From NCBI RefSeq assembly GCF_007860125.1, contig NZ_SJPW01000008.1, positions 96,460-160,459 of the forward strand: 64,000 nt of DNA. The letters run 5' to 3'. The notes under the pieces were generated by a model, which searched no databases, was not told the DNA's origin, and saw only the letters and a program-made list of their open reading frames with translations. This stretch comes from Rubripirellula tenax (GTDB lineage Bacteria; Planctomycetota; Planctomycetia; Pirellulales; Pirellulaceae). Position 1 is the stretch's first letter. The number at the start of each line of letters is the position of its first letter. Shown one piece after another: positions 37,258-46,200 of the stretch. Made by a program: the position numbers and the translations under genes.

Positions 37258-38016
37258 ATGCGTCAAATATTTTGTACCCTAGTCTTGCTGGCAGTCGCGA
37301 TCTTCACCACACCATCTCAAGCCGGCGTGATCAGCGAATTTCAGCCGGATCAACCCGGAATTGACGGGCTGCAACAACGGATCGAGTTGAGCGGAGTTGC
37401 GGGAATGAGCTTCACAGGATTCGTACTTGGTATCGGCGGCGAAGCGATGCGATTCGGTACGGTCGACACAGTATCCTCGGTGTCAGGAACATTCGATACG
37501 AACGGTTTGTTGGTTGCGACAATCGCCGATCTGATAGACCCATCGCACACCATCGTTCTTGTCACCGACTATGACGAATCGGCCGGTCCGACCGACATCG
37601 ACACCAACGACGACGGGATTGCCGACAACCTGAGTCGCCTGATCGGGATTCAAGATGCGATCGGCATTTCCGACTCCACAACCGACCTGTTCCGACTGTA
37701 CGGTTCGCAGCTCGGCGGCCAAGACTTCAACTTCACCGGTGACCAACCGCAATTGGTTTTTCGTGACGCCTCGGTCGGCGACTGGTATGCGATCAACAAT
37801 CCGGCCAACGGCCAAGTTTTTGACATCAACGCGAATGATGTAGCGGCGAGCATGAACTTCAACGGTGACCCATTCAATCCGTCATTCGGTGCAATCAATC
37901 CGTCGCTGGTGAACGCCGTACCAGAACCGTCCACGGGCCTGACGTTCCTTGGACTAGCCGTCGTTGGCTTCCTTTCCCGAGTTCGGCGTCAAAGCGGGCG
38001 TTCGACGAAGCGTTGA
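37258..38016 (+). CDS. Exported PEP-CTERM protein
   Basis: With ATG 37258 the 252-aa protein starts with a clean signal peptide (MRQIFCTLVLLAVAIFTTPS then QAG). It ends with a PEP-CTERM sorting tail: VPEPSTG, a hydrophobic helix (LTFLGLAVVGFL) and basic residues RVRRQ. The middle resembles the nuclease-like or lamin-tail-type domains of secreted proteins (VISEFQPDQPG, then GLQQRIELSG). An ATG at 37198 in the same frame, 1 base after the preceding stop, is an alternative start. PEP-CTERM proteins are cut and displayed or released through exosortase, and none is encoded here. Confidence 0.85.
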   Translation: MRQIFCTLVLLAVAIFTTPSQAGVISEFQPDQPGIDGLQQRIELSGVAGMSFTGFVLGIGGEAMRFGTVDTVSSVSGTFDTNGLLVATIADLIDPSHTIVLVTDYDESAGPTDIDTNDDGIADNLSRLIGIQDAIGISDSTTDLFRLYGSQLGGQDFNFTGDQPQLVFRDASVGDWYAINNPANGQVFDINANDVAASMNFNGDPFNPSFGAINPSLVNAVPEPSTGLTFLGLAVVGFLSRVRRQSGRSTKR

Positions 38017-38534
38017 AGCTTCGGCAATCCAGGGATTTATCCGCGAGCGAAGAGGATTGCGAGCGAGCAAGTCGAGATCAGGATAACGGCGAAATTGAAA
38101 ATGCGCTCGACATGTTGTTCGCGATTCATCACTGGCTCTCTGAATTGGCGTTACTTGCGTTTGCCACTGAAATAGCGACATGGAACTAACGATCCAAGCG
38201 GATATTTTCGCGAACCGTTACAAACAATGCGCGATAATCGCTGCATTTGGTTGGCATTTTTGAGTCCGACTTATCGAACTTTTCTCGTAACACATGAATT
38301 GAACTTTCGCTTAGCAAGTCAGACTCCCCAGCATCCCTGACTAAAAAGCGAAAGCCATCCGCATGTTGCTCGCAAAAAGACTGTTCCGAACGTACCAGTT
38401 CGCAATCCATTGCATGATGTCGCGCCTGATTCCGTAGTTAGCCACAAATCTTCACAGCCAGCCACGAAACTGCAATATCAAACGCCCGGCAAACCACTGC
38501 CGACGACTAGGCGCGGACCAAAAGGCGATTTGGT
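38017..38534. other. Intergenic stretch with only a short uncertain frame
   Basis: A minus frame at 38186-38410 (74 codons, MDCELVRSEQSFCEQHADGF) reads as protein-like but has no recognisable domain or clear ribosome site. It is kept here as a possibility only. Nothing else is seen. Confidence 0.4.
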
Positions 38535-39071
38535 CTATTCGACACTCACGAGTTCGACGACGAAGTGGAGGTCCGAGTGGGCAGGGATGGAGCCTGGTGA
38601 ACCGGCTTCGCCGTAGCCGAGCTTGGAAGGCACCCAAAGTTCGATCATTCCGCCCTGGCCAATCAATTGCATTCCCTCGGTCCAACCGGCGACGACATTT
38701 CGCAAGGGAAAGGTCGTCGGTTCACCTCGTTCGTAAGAACTGTCGAACACCTTTCCACGATCGAGCCAACCGCGATACTTGACGGTTACCGTGTCATCGG
38801 CTGTCGGCTTCCTACCGTCGGAATTTCGCAGAATCCGATACTTCAGTCCCGATTCGGTTTTCGAGAACTCCGACGCGATTTCCGCATCCATCGGTCCCGC
38901 TCCCGTTTGAAGTTCAGGAATATCGACAAACGTGGTCGGTTTCCATTGTGCTGTTGGAGCATATGCGGACGCCGACGCAGGAGTTTGGTCCGGGCTGAAT
39001 TTCGCTGTGGAGCGACATCCCGGAAACATCATCAAGAGACTCAATAGACACCACGGCAAACAACGCTTCAT
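38535..39071 (-). CDS. FKBP-type peptidyl-prolyl isomerase lipoprotein
   Basis: The 178-aa protein has an N-terminal lipoprotein-like signal ending in MFPGC (C19). The FKBP domain spans about 70-178: SGLKYRILR, VTVKYRGWLDRGKVFDSSYE, TTFPLRNVVAGWTEGMQLI, ELWVPSKLGYGEAG, IPAHSDLHFVVELVSV. The active-site aromatic and D/Y residues of FKBPs (Y, F-D, V-I/V-W) are present. It catalyses cis-trans isomerisation of prolyl bonds in the periplasm and is likely to aid folding of secreted proteins. It stands alone between unrelated genes. Confidence 0.93.
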   Translation of the reverse strand: MKRCLPWCLLSLLMMFPGCRSTAKFSPDQTPASASAYAPTAQWKPTTFVDIPELQTGAGPMDAEIASEFSKTESGLKYRILRNSDGRKPTADDTVTVKYRGWLDRGKVFDSSYERGEPTTFPLRNVVAGWTEGMQLIGQGGMIELWVPSKLGYGEAGSPGSIPAHSDLHFVVELVSVE

Positions 39072-39295
39072 TGCTGTTCCAACGCTCCAGTTTCGTGTTC
39101 CGAATCAATCCAATGCGCCCATTGGCAGCAAACCTTCCCACCAACCATGCTGGGAGGGTAGCTAAATCGCCGATTTACTGAAAGTCCTTCATTGGCCAAG
39201 CGGGGTTTGGCACTCTACCACCGAATCTTGTCGGCTTCGACGAACACCATGGAACGCGCTGCGCTTGGCAGAATGTGATCGACGTGTTCAACGAT

Positions 39296-41125
39296 CTAGA
39301 GGTTTGGTTTCGCTGGCTTAACAGCGGGCTGCCAGGGGGCAATCCCATCCAGCTTGGTCTTTCTTGAAAACACCTTGCTGCCGCAGGTGACATAGAGCGT
39401 CGACATGTTCTCGCCGGCGAGAACACAGTTGGACAGCTTGCCGGACAAACTGGGACGCGAAACGATCAGGTGAACGCGTCCGGGCGGATCGATGATTTGA
39501 ATGCCCAGTTTGGTTGCCACCAATAGCGAGCCGTCTTTTGTCATTGTGACTCCGTCGGCGCCGCCGATCATGTCGTCCTGCGGCGTGTGCACGTAACTGT
39601 AGGGCTGGCCGTGCAACAGTTCGCCCGTTTGCGGGTCAATTTTGTATGACCAAACGTACCGGCCTTCCGCATCGACGACCATCAGGAAACGTCGATCGGG
39701 CGCGACGATCAACCCGTTGGGTTTCGTTGGTCCCGTGCCGGCTTTGATCGGCTTGCCGTCGCCGCGAGGATTGCCGTCGGCGTCGATCGGCAGGTACCAA
39801 ACCGCTTGCTCGGTTGGTCCTGTGAAATAGATGCCGTGGTTAAGAACCACCAAGTCGTTACAAGAAACACCTGAGCACAAGTCGGTGCGACCGCCATCGG
39901 GGTCGATCCGCGTGACGATCAATGCCGTGTTTCTCGCACAATAGAGACGGCCGTCCCCATCGAACATCAATGCGCTGACTCCCGGCAAGTCATCGACAAA
40001 CTTCGTCGCGTGATCTGTGCCATCGGCAATCTTCCAGATTTCGCCTCGTGGCCCATCGATAAAATACACATCTCCGTTGGGCGCGACCGCGGGGCCCTCG
40101 GTGTACTTGTGACCGTCACTGATCAGCTTCCACGGTTCGCCTTCGATCAAACGGTCTTTGAGTTCCGGGTGATTCGACACGTCCGATTCGATCGGTCGAT
40201 CAGAGTCTTGCCACAGCCAACGCATCGCATCCGGAAAGATCGCCGCGCCATGCTTGCCGTTGTGCCCACCGTCGCCCCATTCGTTTTTGACTTGGTAGCC
40301 GGCCCACTGCAGTGATGCGAGCATCGACTGATTCGCGTGCCACCAACTGCCGCCATAGATATTCAAGTCGTTGCTGCCGTCCTGCAAAAATATCCTCAGC
40401 GGCTTGGGTTCGTGTTTGCGAACCAGGGTCGGGTATTCGTTTCCGCCTCTTAGACCGACGTAAGTTCCGACCGTGCTGAACACCCGACGGAATTGATCGC
40501 TGCGGTGCCAAGCAACTCCAAACGCTGCGATCGCGCCGCTGCTGCTGCCGCCGATGGCTCGCAGATTCGGATCATCCGTGATCGCGTAGGACTTACGCAC
40601 TTCGGGAATCAGTTCATCGATCACGAACGAAGCGTACCGATCGCTTACCGTGTCGTATTCAAAGCTGCGATTGAACCGATCCTGGGCTCCATCGCCGCCG
40701 GGCACAATGCCCGGGTTCACACAGACGGCAATCGTGACCGGCATTTCACCGCTATGAATCAGGTTGTCAAACACATGGTGGATTCGATACTCGCCCTTTT
40801 CTTGAACGTACTTCGCGCCGTCCTGGAAAACCATCAGCGCAGCCGGTTTCGTCTTGTCGTACTGTGCGGGCACGTAAACGAAGTAGTCGCGTTCGGTGCC
40901 GGGATAGACCGTGCTGTCCACGAACCGATGGGCTGTCACTACGCCCCGCGGGACTCCATCTTTTGCCACTGTGTCGGGGTGGACGGGGTAACTCTCTTGA
41001 GCAAACGTCAAGACGGCGGAACACAGGAACATGACGACCGAAACGCGGGCGCCGATCCGAATGAGGCTCGCGGTCCAAGACCCAGATCGCCGAAGACCAG
41101 GGCCACGGTAAATTGCTGTGTTCAT
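39296..41125 (-). CDS. Secreted esterase fused to an SMP-30/gluconolactonase-like propeller
   Basis: From ATG 41125 the protein has 609 aa and a signal peptide (GARVSVVMFLCSAVLTFAQ). The first half (about 45-320) is an alpha/beta-hydrolase of the enterochelin-esterase/feruloyl-esterase type: DYFVYVPAQYDKTKPAALMV, and nucleophile GGSSSGAIAAF (192-197), with H expected in DGGHNGKHG. The second half (about 330-600) is an SMP-30/gluconolactonase-like propeller: YTEGPAVAPNGDVYFIDGPR, TKPNGLIVAPDRRFL and IGGADGVTMTKDGSLLVATK. The fusion suggests release of an acyl or lactone group from plant or algal polymers and then lactone opening. An ATG 96 bases upstream lacks a signal peptide at its start. 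Confidence 0.9.
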   Translation of the reverse strand: MNTAIYRGPGLRRSGSWTASLIRIGARVSVVMFLCSAVLTFAQESYPVHPDTVAKDGVPRGVVTAHRFVDSTVYPGTERDYFVYVPAQYDKTKPAALMVFQDGAKYVQEKGEYRIHHVFDNLIHSGEMPVTIAVCVNPGIVPGGDGAQDRFNRSFEYDTVSDRYASFVIDELIPEVRKSYAITDDPNLRAIGGSSSGAIAAFGVAWHRSDQFRRVFSTVGTYVGLRGGNEYPTLVRKHEPKPLRIFLQDGSNDLNIYGGSWWHANQSMLASLQWAGYQVKNEWGDGGHNGKHGAAIFPDAMRWLWQDSDRPIESDVSNHPELKDRLIEGEPWKLISDGHKYTEGPAVAPNGDVYFIDGPRGEIWKIADGTDHATKFVDDLPGVSALMFDGDGRLYCARNTALIVTRIDPDGGRTDLCSGVSCNDLVVLNHGIYFTGPTEQAVWYLPIDADGNPRGDGKPIKAGTGPTKPNGLIVAPDRRFLMVVDAEGRYVWSYKIDPQTGELLHGQPYSYVHTPQDDMIGGADGVTMTKDGSLLVATKLGIQIIDPPGRVHLIVSRPSLSGKLSNCVLAGENMSTLYVTCGSKVFSRKTKLDGIAPWQPAVKPAKPNL

Positions 41126-41603
41126 ATCAAATCGTCCAAATAAAAAGTGAGGGGTGATTCCGTCGACTAAGCGGTTTGGTAGCTCCAAGATAGCGAAAAG
41201 CCTTGCGTCCGAGTCGAGCATGATGGAACGGATCGTTCCTGTTTTTCGTAACAGTCGACAGGATTTACGTGATGAACAGCATGCCGATTCGTAGGTTGAG
41301 GAATCGGCTCCTTGATCAAATTCATCATGTCCATCGCTTCAGGACGCACTATTTTTTTGGACCAGACGCTTTTTTCGATCACGAGAAGAAAGCGTCGGGA
41401 ACCAATTCGTCATGAGTTGGCTACCGGTTTGGTTACGCTCGATCGAGGGCTAGTTGAGCGTTGCGAGTCGTTGAAATAGTGACTCGGCCGTAACCGCCAT
41501 GTGTTACTCGGTTGGGGGTCCATCGAGCAACGTTTTGCTGACTCAACTATTTCGGATCTAAAAGCAAAGAATCAGGCTTGAGCGCACCTCGTGGTTTGAG
41601 TGA
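41126..41603. other. Intergenic stretch without a supported gene
   Basis: This region lies between the esterase gene start and the ISKra4 remnant. Only short frames are present, and no clear IS end was found. Confidence 0.5.
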
Positions 41604-42212
41604 TCATCCGGACAGGCCGTAGGCTCGGAAGCCGTTGGCGTTGGTTGTGGCCTGTAGCCAGTGATTTGCCATCGGCTCACTATCACTCAGATAGTCACCG
41701 CGAAGTTGCAGCACCGCTTCGCCTCCCTCGCTCGACCAGAATTTCTCGGTGCCTTTGATTCGCCGACTGACTTGTTTGACGGTCGACTCCATGATCGAAC
41801 TGGTCAGCGGGTAGCCCTTTTGTCGGTACAACGGATAGTTCATGCGCCCGCGATGATTGGTGTAGTAAACCCATGCACGCCGGACGATTTCCCGTGGATC
41901 ACTGTCCCCTGCGTCCTCCGGTGGATCGCCCATCGCGACCTGGACGTCGGCCAAAGCCGCAATCACTTTGTCCACTTCGCCACGCCAGATCCAAGTCGCG
42001 AACTGCTTGTAGCATTGCCATGCTGCGTCACGCTCGCGGTGAATCGCTCGCGCCGCAGCAAGGCTGTACGACAACCCATGCATGATGTCCAACACGCTGG
42101 TGTAGTCCGAGAACCACTGTGCCTGGAGATCCTCGATCGCAGAAGAACCATCCGAAACAAACACCTTCTGCGTTGCTTTGCCGAACCCTTGATACCAGGC
42201 GGCGCTGGCCAC
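41604..42212 (-). pseudogene. ISKra4-family transposase, C-terminal fragment
   Basis: The frame to 41604 matches the C-terminal part of ISKra4 transposases: VFVSDGSSAIEDLQ (a catalytic D region), FATWIWRGEVDKVIAAL, TSSIMESTVKQVSRRIKGTE and KFWSSEGGEAVLQLRGDYLS. About 200 residues remain, where full proteins exceed 400. Its 5' end runs directly into the opposite-strand diguanylate cyclase fragment at about 42205-42213. So either the element inserted there and was later cut, or the two were joined by a deletion. It is not functional. Confidence 0.8.
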
Positions 42213-42513
42213 CTTGGGGCCGGATGATCGCATTGTTCGTTACGGCGGCGACGAGTACGTGATTATCTTGCCGGGCCAAGGGAAAACGGAAGCGTTGGAA
42301 AAGATCGAACGTCTGCGTCAAGGTCTGGAGTCTGATATTTTTCTTCGCAAAGAGAATATCAATCTGCAGATTACAGCTTCGATTGGTCTGGCGACGTATC
42401 CCGAAGACGCCAAAGACAAACGTGAACTTCTAGCCGCCGCCGATCAATGTCTGTTTCGTAGTAAGGCGGCAGGCAAAAACCGCGTCACAGTATACAAGGC
42501 GGACGGGCAGTAA
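42205..42513 (+). pseudogene. GGDEF diguanylate cyclase, C-terminal fragment
   Basis: The fragment reads GPDDRIVRYGGDEYVIILPG, then ITASIGLATYP and ADQCLFRSKAAGKNRV. It contains the active-site loop as GGDEY, the later conserved ASIG and the final AKxxGKNR motif, but the first half of the domain and any sensor part are missing. The N-terminal end is lost at the junction with the ISKra4 fragment. It was once a c-di-GMP synthase and is now almost certainly inactive. Confidence 0.8.
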
Positions 42514-43214
42514 CCAAGAACACGGGAGGTCTGCATCAAATGCGAGTCTCGGTGTGCATGTGTTTTCAGATCCATTGATGTTTCCAACGACGACGGCGCA
42601 GCATACCCGGTTCTCTCGCTTGCAGTGTCTGTACATGCACCGGGTTTATGAATCCGCCGTATTCACCCGCAAGCATGCGGTTCAAACGTTTTAAGTCTGA
42701 TCCAGCACAGGAGGACTCTCTGGGTGAAACTGGTCCAAGATCGCGTACCCAAGATGCTAGTTCGGTGAACTCGCCCGCGTTCGCCAATGTGTATGTATAA
42801 GTCGCAGTTCTTGTTTGTTCTCATGTACGGCAGAAGTTGTTCTTATCGACATGGTTCGGTCGGCAACGCGTTTGCACGCTGCCACTCACCCATGCAAATT
42901 GAGACACTCTGACGCCTCGATCAGCTTGAATAATCGCAATCTGACTCGGGGATTCTGAAATCATTTTTGGGACCTTTTCGATCCGCATTGCCCAAGCCGT
43001 CATTTCGGTAGCCGTCATTTTTCGCTGACCCTTCGCGGTAGTGTACAGTCTCGCCGTTGTAACGACATCTGATCCATCGCCTCGGTTCTAGTGAGTCTCG
43101 GCAGGCGTTAGGATACCTGGGGCTGAATCGTTCCGTGATGCTCGTCTGGATCGGTTTTCGAGTTTGGCGTTTGATACTGCACCTCAAAGAAAAAGACGCT
43201 CTGGGTCCTGCGCA
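42514..43214. other. Intergenic stretch without a supported gene
   Basis: This 700-bp region precedes the large multidomain gene. The minus frame 42566-42787 (73 codons) has no recognisable features. It probably holds the promoter of the 43215 gene, but no element could be assigned with confidence. Confidence 0.45.
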
Positions 43215-46200
43215 ATGAAAACGAAGAAACGAAGAACTTTGGGGTTTCAACGACTCGAAGACAGACGCTTGTTGGCGGTCAGTGCGGTCGCCGTTACGTC
43301 ACACCACGCCGGGCGCGCTGGCGAATCGGGCAACGCCGACGTTCAGACGGTCTATCTCGACGCCGACGGAGCCGACACGGCGTATCGAGGTCCCATTCAA
43401 GTTGATCCGCTGCGAGTTCCAGCGTTTTCTGCTTCCCGATCTGGTTTGGCTGGGTCTGAGCAACGGATCGTTGAGAGGTCGTTGGAGATTTTGAACTACA
43501 ATTTTTCGAGACAAGGAGTGCGGTTTACTGCAATCCAACCGCCGGCAAACGTAGCGTACTCAACCGTCTACGTTGGTGGCGACGATACGCCGTTCGAAAG
43601 CTACGGAACCTTTCTCGGGCTCGCTGAGAAAGTCGACATCGGCAACGAAGATCGAAATGACCGAGCCTTCATCTTTCCGGAAGAATTCGACCAGACCATG
43701 ACAATTGATCAGTATTCATCGGTGCTGTCTGATGTCATCGGGCATGAAGTGTTGCACTTGCTCGGTCACAGCCATACGCACAGCGTCGGCCAGGGGCTGC
43801 TTGCCGAAGTCGCGTACAGCCAAGAGGTTCACGTTTGGCTTAGCGGACAAGGCGAGGAACTTTTTCGTAACGAATTTGGCGAAACCAGTTTCACTGAACA
43901 TCTGAATCAATTTGGCCAGGGTGCTTTCGACGAGGATGAAGCCTATCGCGGTCAGTTCGGCAATACGGATGACTTCGATCACCCCTCGATACGCCACTTC
44001 TGGGATCCCGACGGCGGTTTCGGTGATGGCCTTGCCGCCGGGTACGATTCCGCGATCAATCGCGCCGCCGAACACGTCACCGGTGGTGTGCCAATCACCG
44101 GGATTTCGGGAGATCTATTTGCCAATCTTCCGAACCCAGAAATCAAGCTCCGTCCTTGGCGTGGTGGCGAGGGGGCGGCTGCGCGGTACGAAACGGATAC
44201 GTCGACAGCGTTTTACTACTTGGGTCATGCCTCCCACTTGTTACAGGATATGACGCTTCCGGCGCACGTACACAAGGATCCACACTTGGACAGACCAACT
44301 CTGTTCGCAGCAATAGGATTCGATCCGCTTGGAAACGATTTCGATCCCTACCATGATTGGATTGATAGTGTTCCTTTTACGACAACTCCCGAAGTTTATG
44401 ATCTGGAAGTCGAGCGGACGGCAGGTTTCGAGGACTTTGAAAGTTTCATCGAACCAAGAAAGCGATATCTGGACTTCAAGATTCCGTCGCTCGACGCGAT
44501 CAAGATACGATCGGCAGCAGAGATCGATTCGGAATTCCGACCAGGAACCACCAGCGTTGATCTCGGCGGCTTCATTCAGCTTTTCAAAACGACCGCGGAA
44601 ATAGCGGACAACTTCGATAGTAAGGATGCCGATGGTGAAGGCGCATTTGTAAACGGTGGAATGGGTGGCTTTCGTGGCGAAGGAACTCTTATTGGCGACG
44701 ACGGTTCTTACAACGAGTGGACTCGTGGAGAACTCGATACGCTGGGTCGGGTTCTCATTCCCCGTGCGATCACCGATGTGGCTGAACTGGTCAGCTATTT
44801 TTACGGTGTTGTCGACCAGGAATCGCCACAGATTGCATTTCTAGCGATCGATCCGCATGACCCCGATGCGGGCGATGCGAACATCGTACCCAAGGTCGTC
44901 TCCGATCCAGTGATAACATTGCGAGTCGCTACCACCGACCAGGGAACCGGCGACACGGGCATCGGAAAAAGCACGTTCAAGTTCGAGTACCGCGAATTGC
45001 TGTCCGATGGCGTCTGGGGCGACTGGCAAGGCTCCAATCCAGATGGTCGCTGGCTCGACTGGTCCGATGACACGGGAAGTCCATCGGATGCGTCTCATTT
45101 CACCGCAAACGTCAACAATCCCGGTGAAGACTTCACCGGCAAGCCCGGCGCGATTGCCGAGGCATCGTTTAAAGGCGAATCCTATCGAACGTACGGGTTC
45201 CGCGCTACCGTCAAGGACGGCGGCGGCAACGAAAAAACAGCCGAAGCGTACGTCAAGATTGAACCCAAGGTTGTCAGCGTCGTACAGGTCATCGACCGGT
45301 CGACCAGCATGGAAGACAACCGAAAGATCGACAGTGCGAAACTGTCGGCGGAGTTGTTCATCTCGCTGTTGCTGGAAAACGATCGGATCGGCATCAGCAG
45401 TTTTGCCGGGGATGCTTCCACCGATTTTGCGATCGCCGAAATCCAGCCAGCCAATGGCGATGTGCAACGTCGGGCGAAGGAAGCGGTGCGAGACATCACC
45501 CTGACGGGCGAAGACGATCCGCTTGGACGAACGCCGGGCACTTCGATCGGCAGCGGGCTTCGCGATGCGAGCAATCAGCTTGATATGCTTCAGCAGCAAT
45601 CCGGTCGAGCCATCGTGCTGTTGTCCGATGGCATGAACAATCGGTTCCCCGATGCCCAGGACGTGCTTGACGCCATTGACGACGACATCGCGGTCTACAC
45701 GATCGGATTCGGCGCGGACGCTCAATCACTGTCGGAAATTGCGTCGGATACGGGAGGCGTGTACTACGCATCCGGCAGACTCTCCAACCTGCAGGCGATC
45801 TATGCACAGATCGAAGGTAAGTTGCGGGGCGAGCAGACGGTGCAAAGAACTTCGGGCATCGTCATGCCTGGCGTACCCGTCGAGCTCCCGTTCTTGGTTG
45901 ATGCGACGCAGGAGAGTGTCACGCTAGTGTTAACTTGGCCGGGAAGTGATCTGGATCTCGAACTCATGTCTCCGCAGGGGATTCGCATCACGAGCCAAGA
46001 TGCCGACGATGACGAATCGGTCGAGTTCATCGGCGGTGAAACCTTTGAAGTGATTCGCCTACGCGGACCGGAAATTGGCCAATGGCAAGCTCGAGTGATC
46101 CCCAAGGTCGTTGATCCCTTGGGCGAACCGTTCGTCGTCCTTACGCAATCAGAAACCAGCATTGTGGCAGTTCCCACCTCGGCCCAAGTCGTCGACATGG

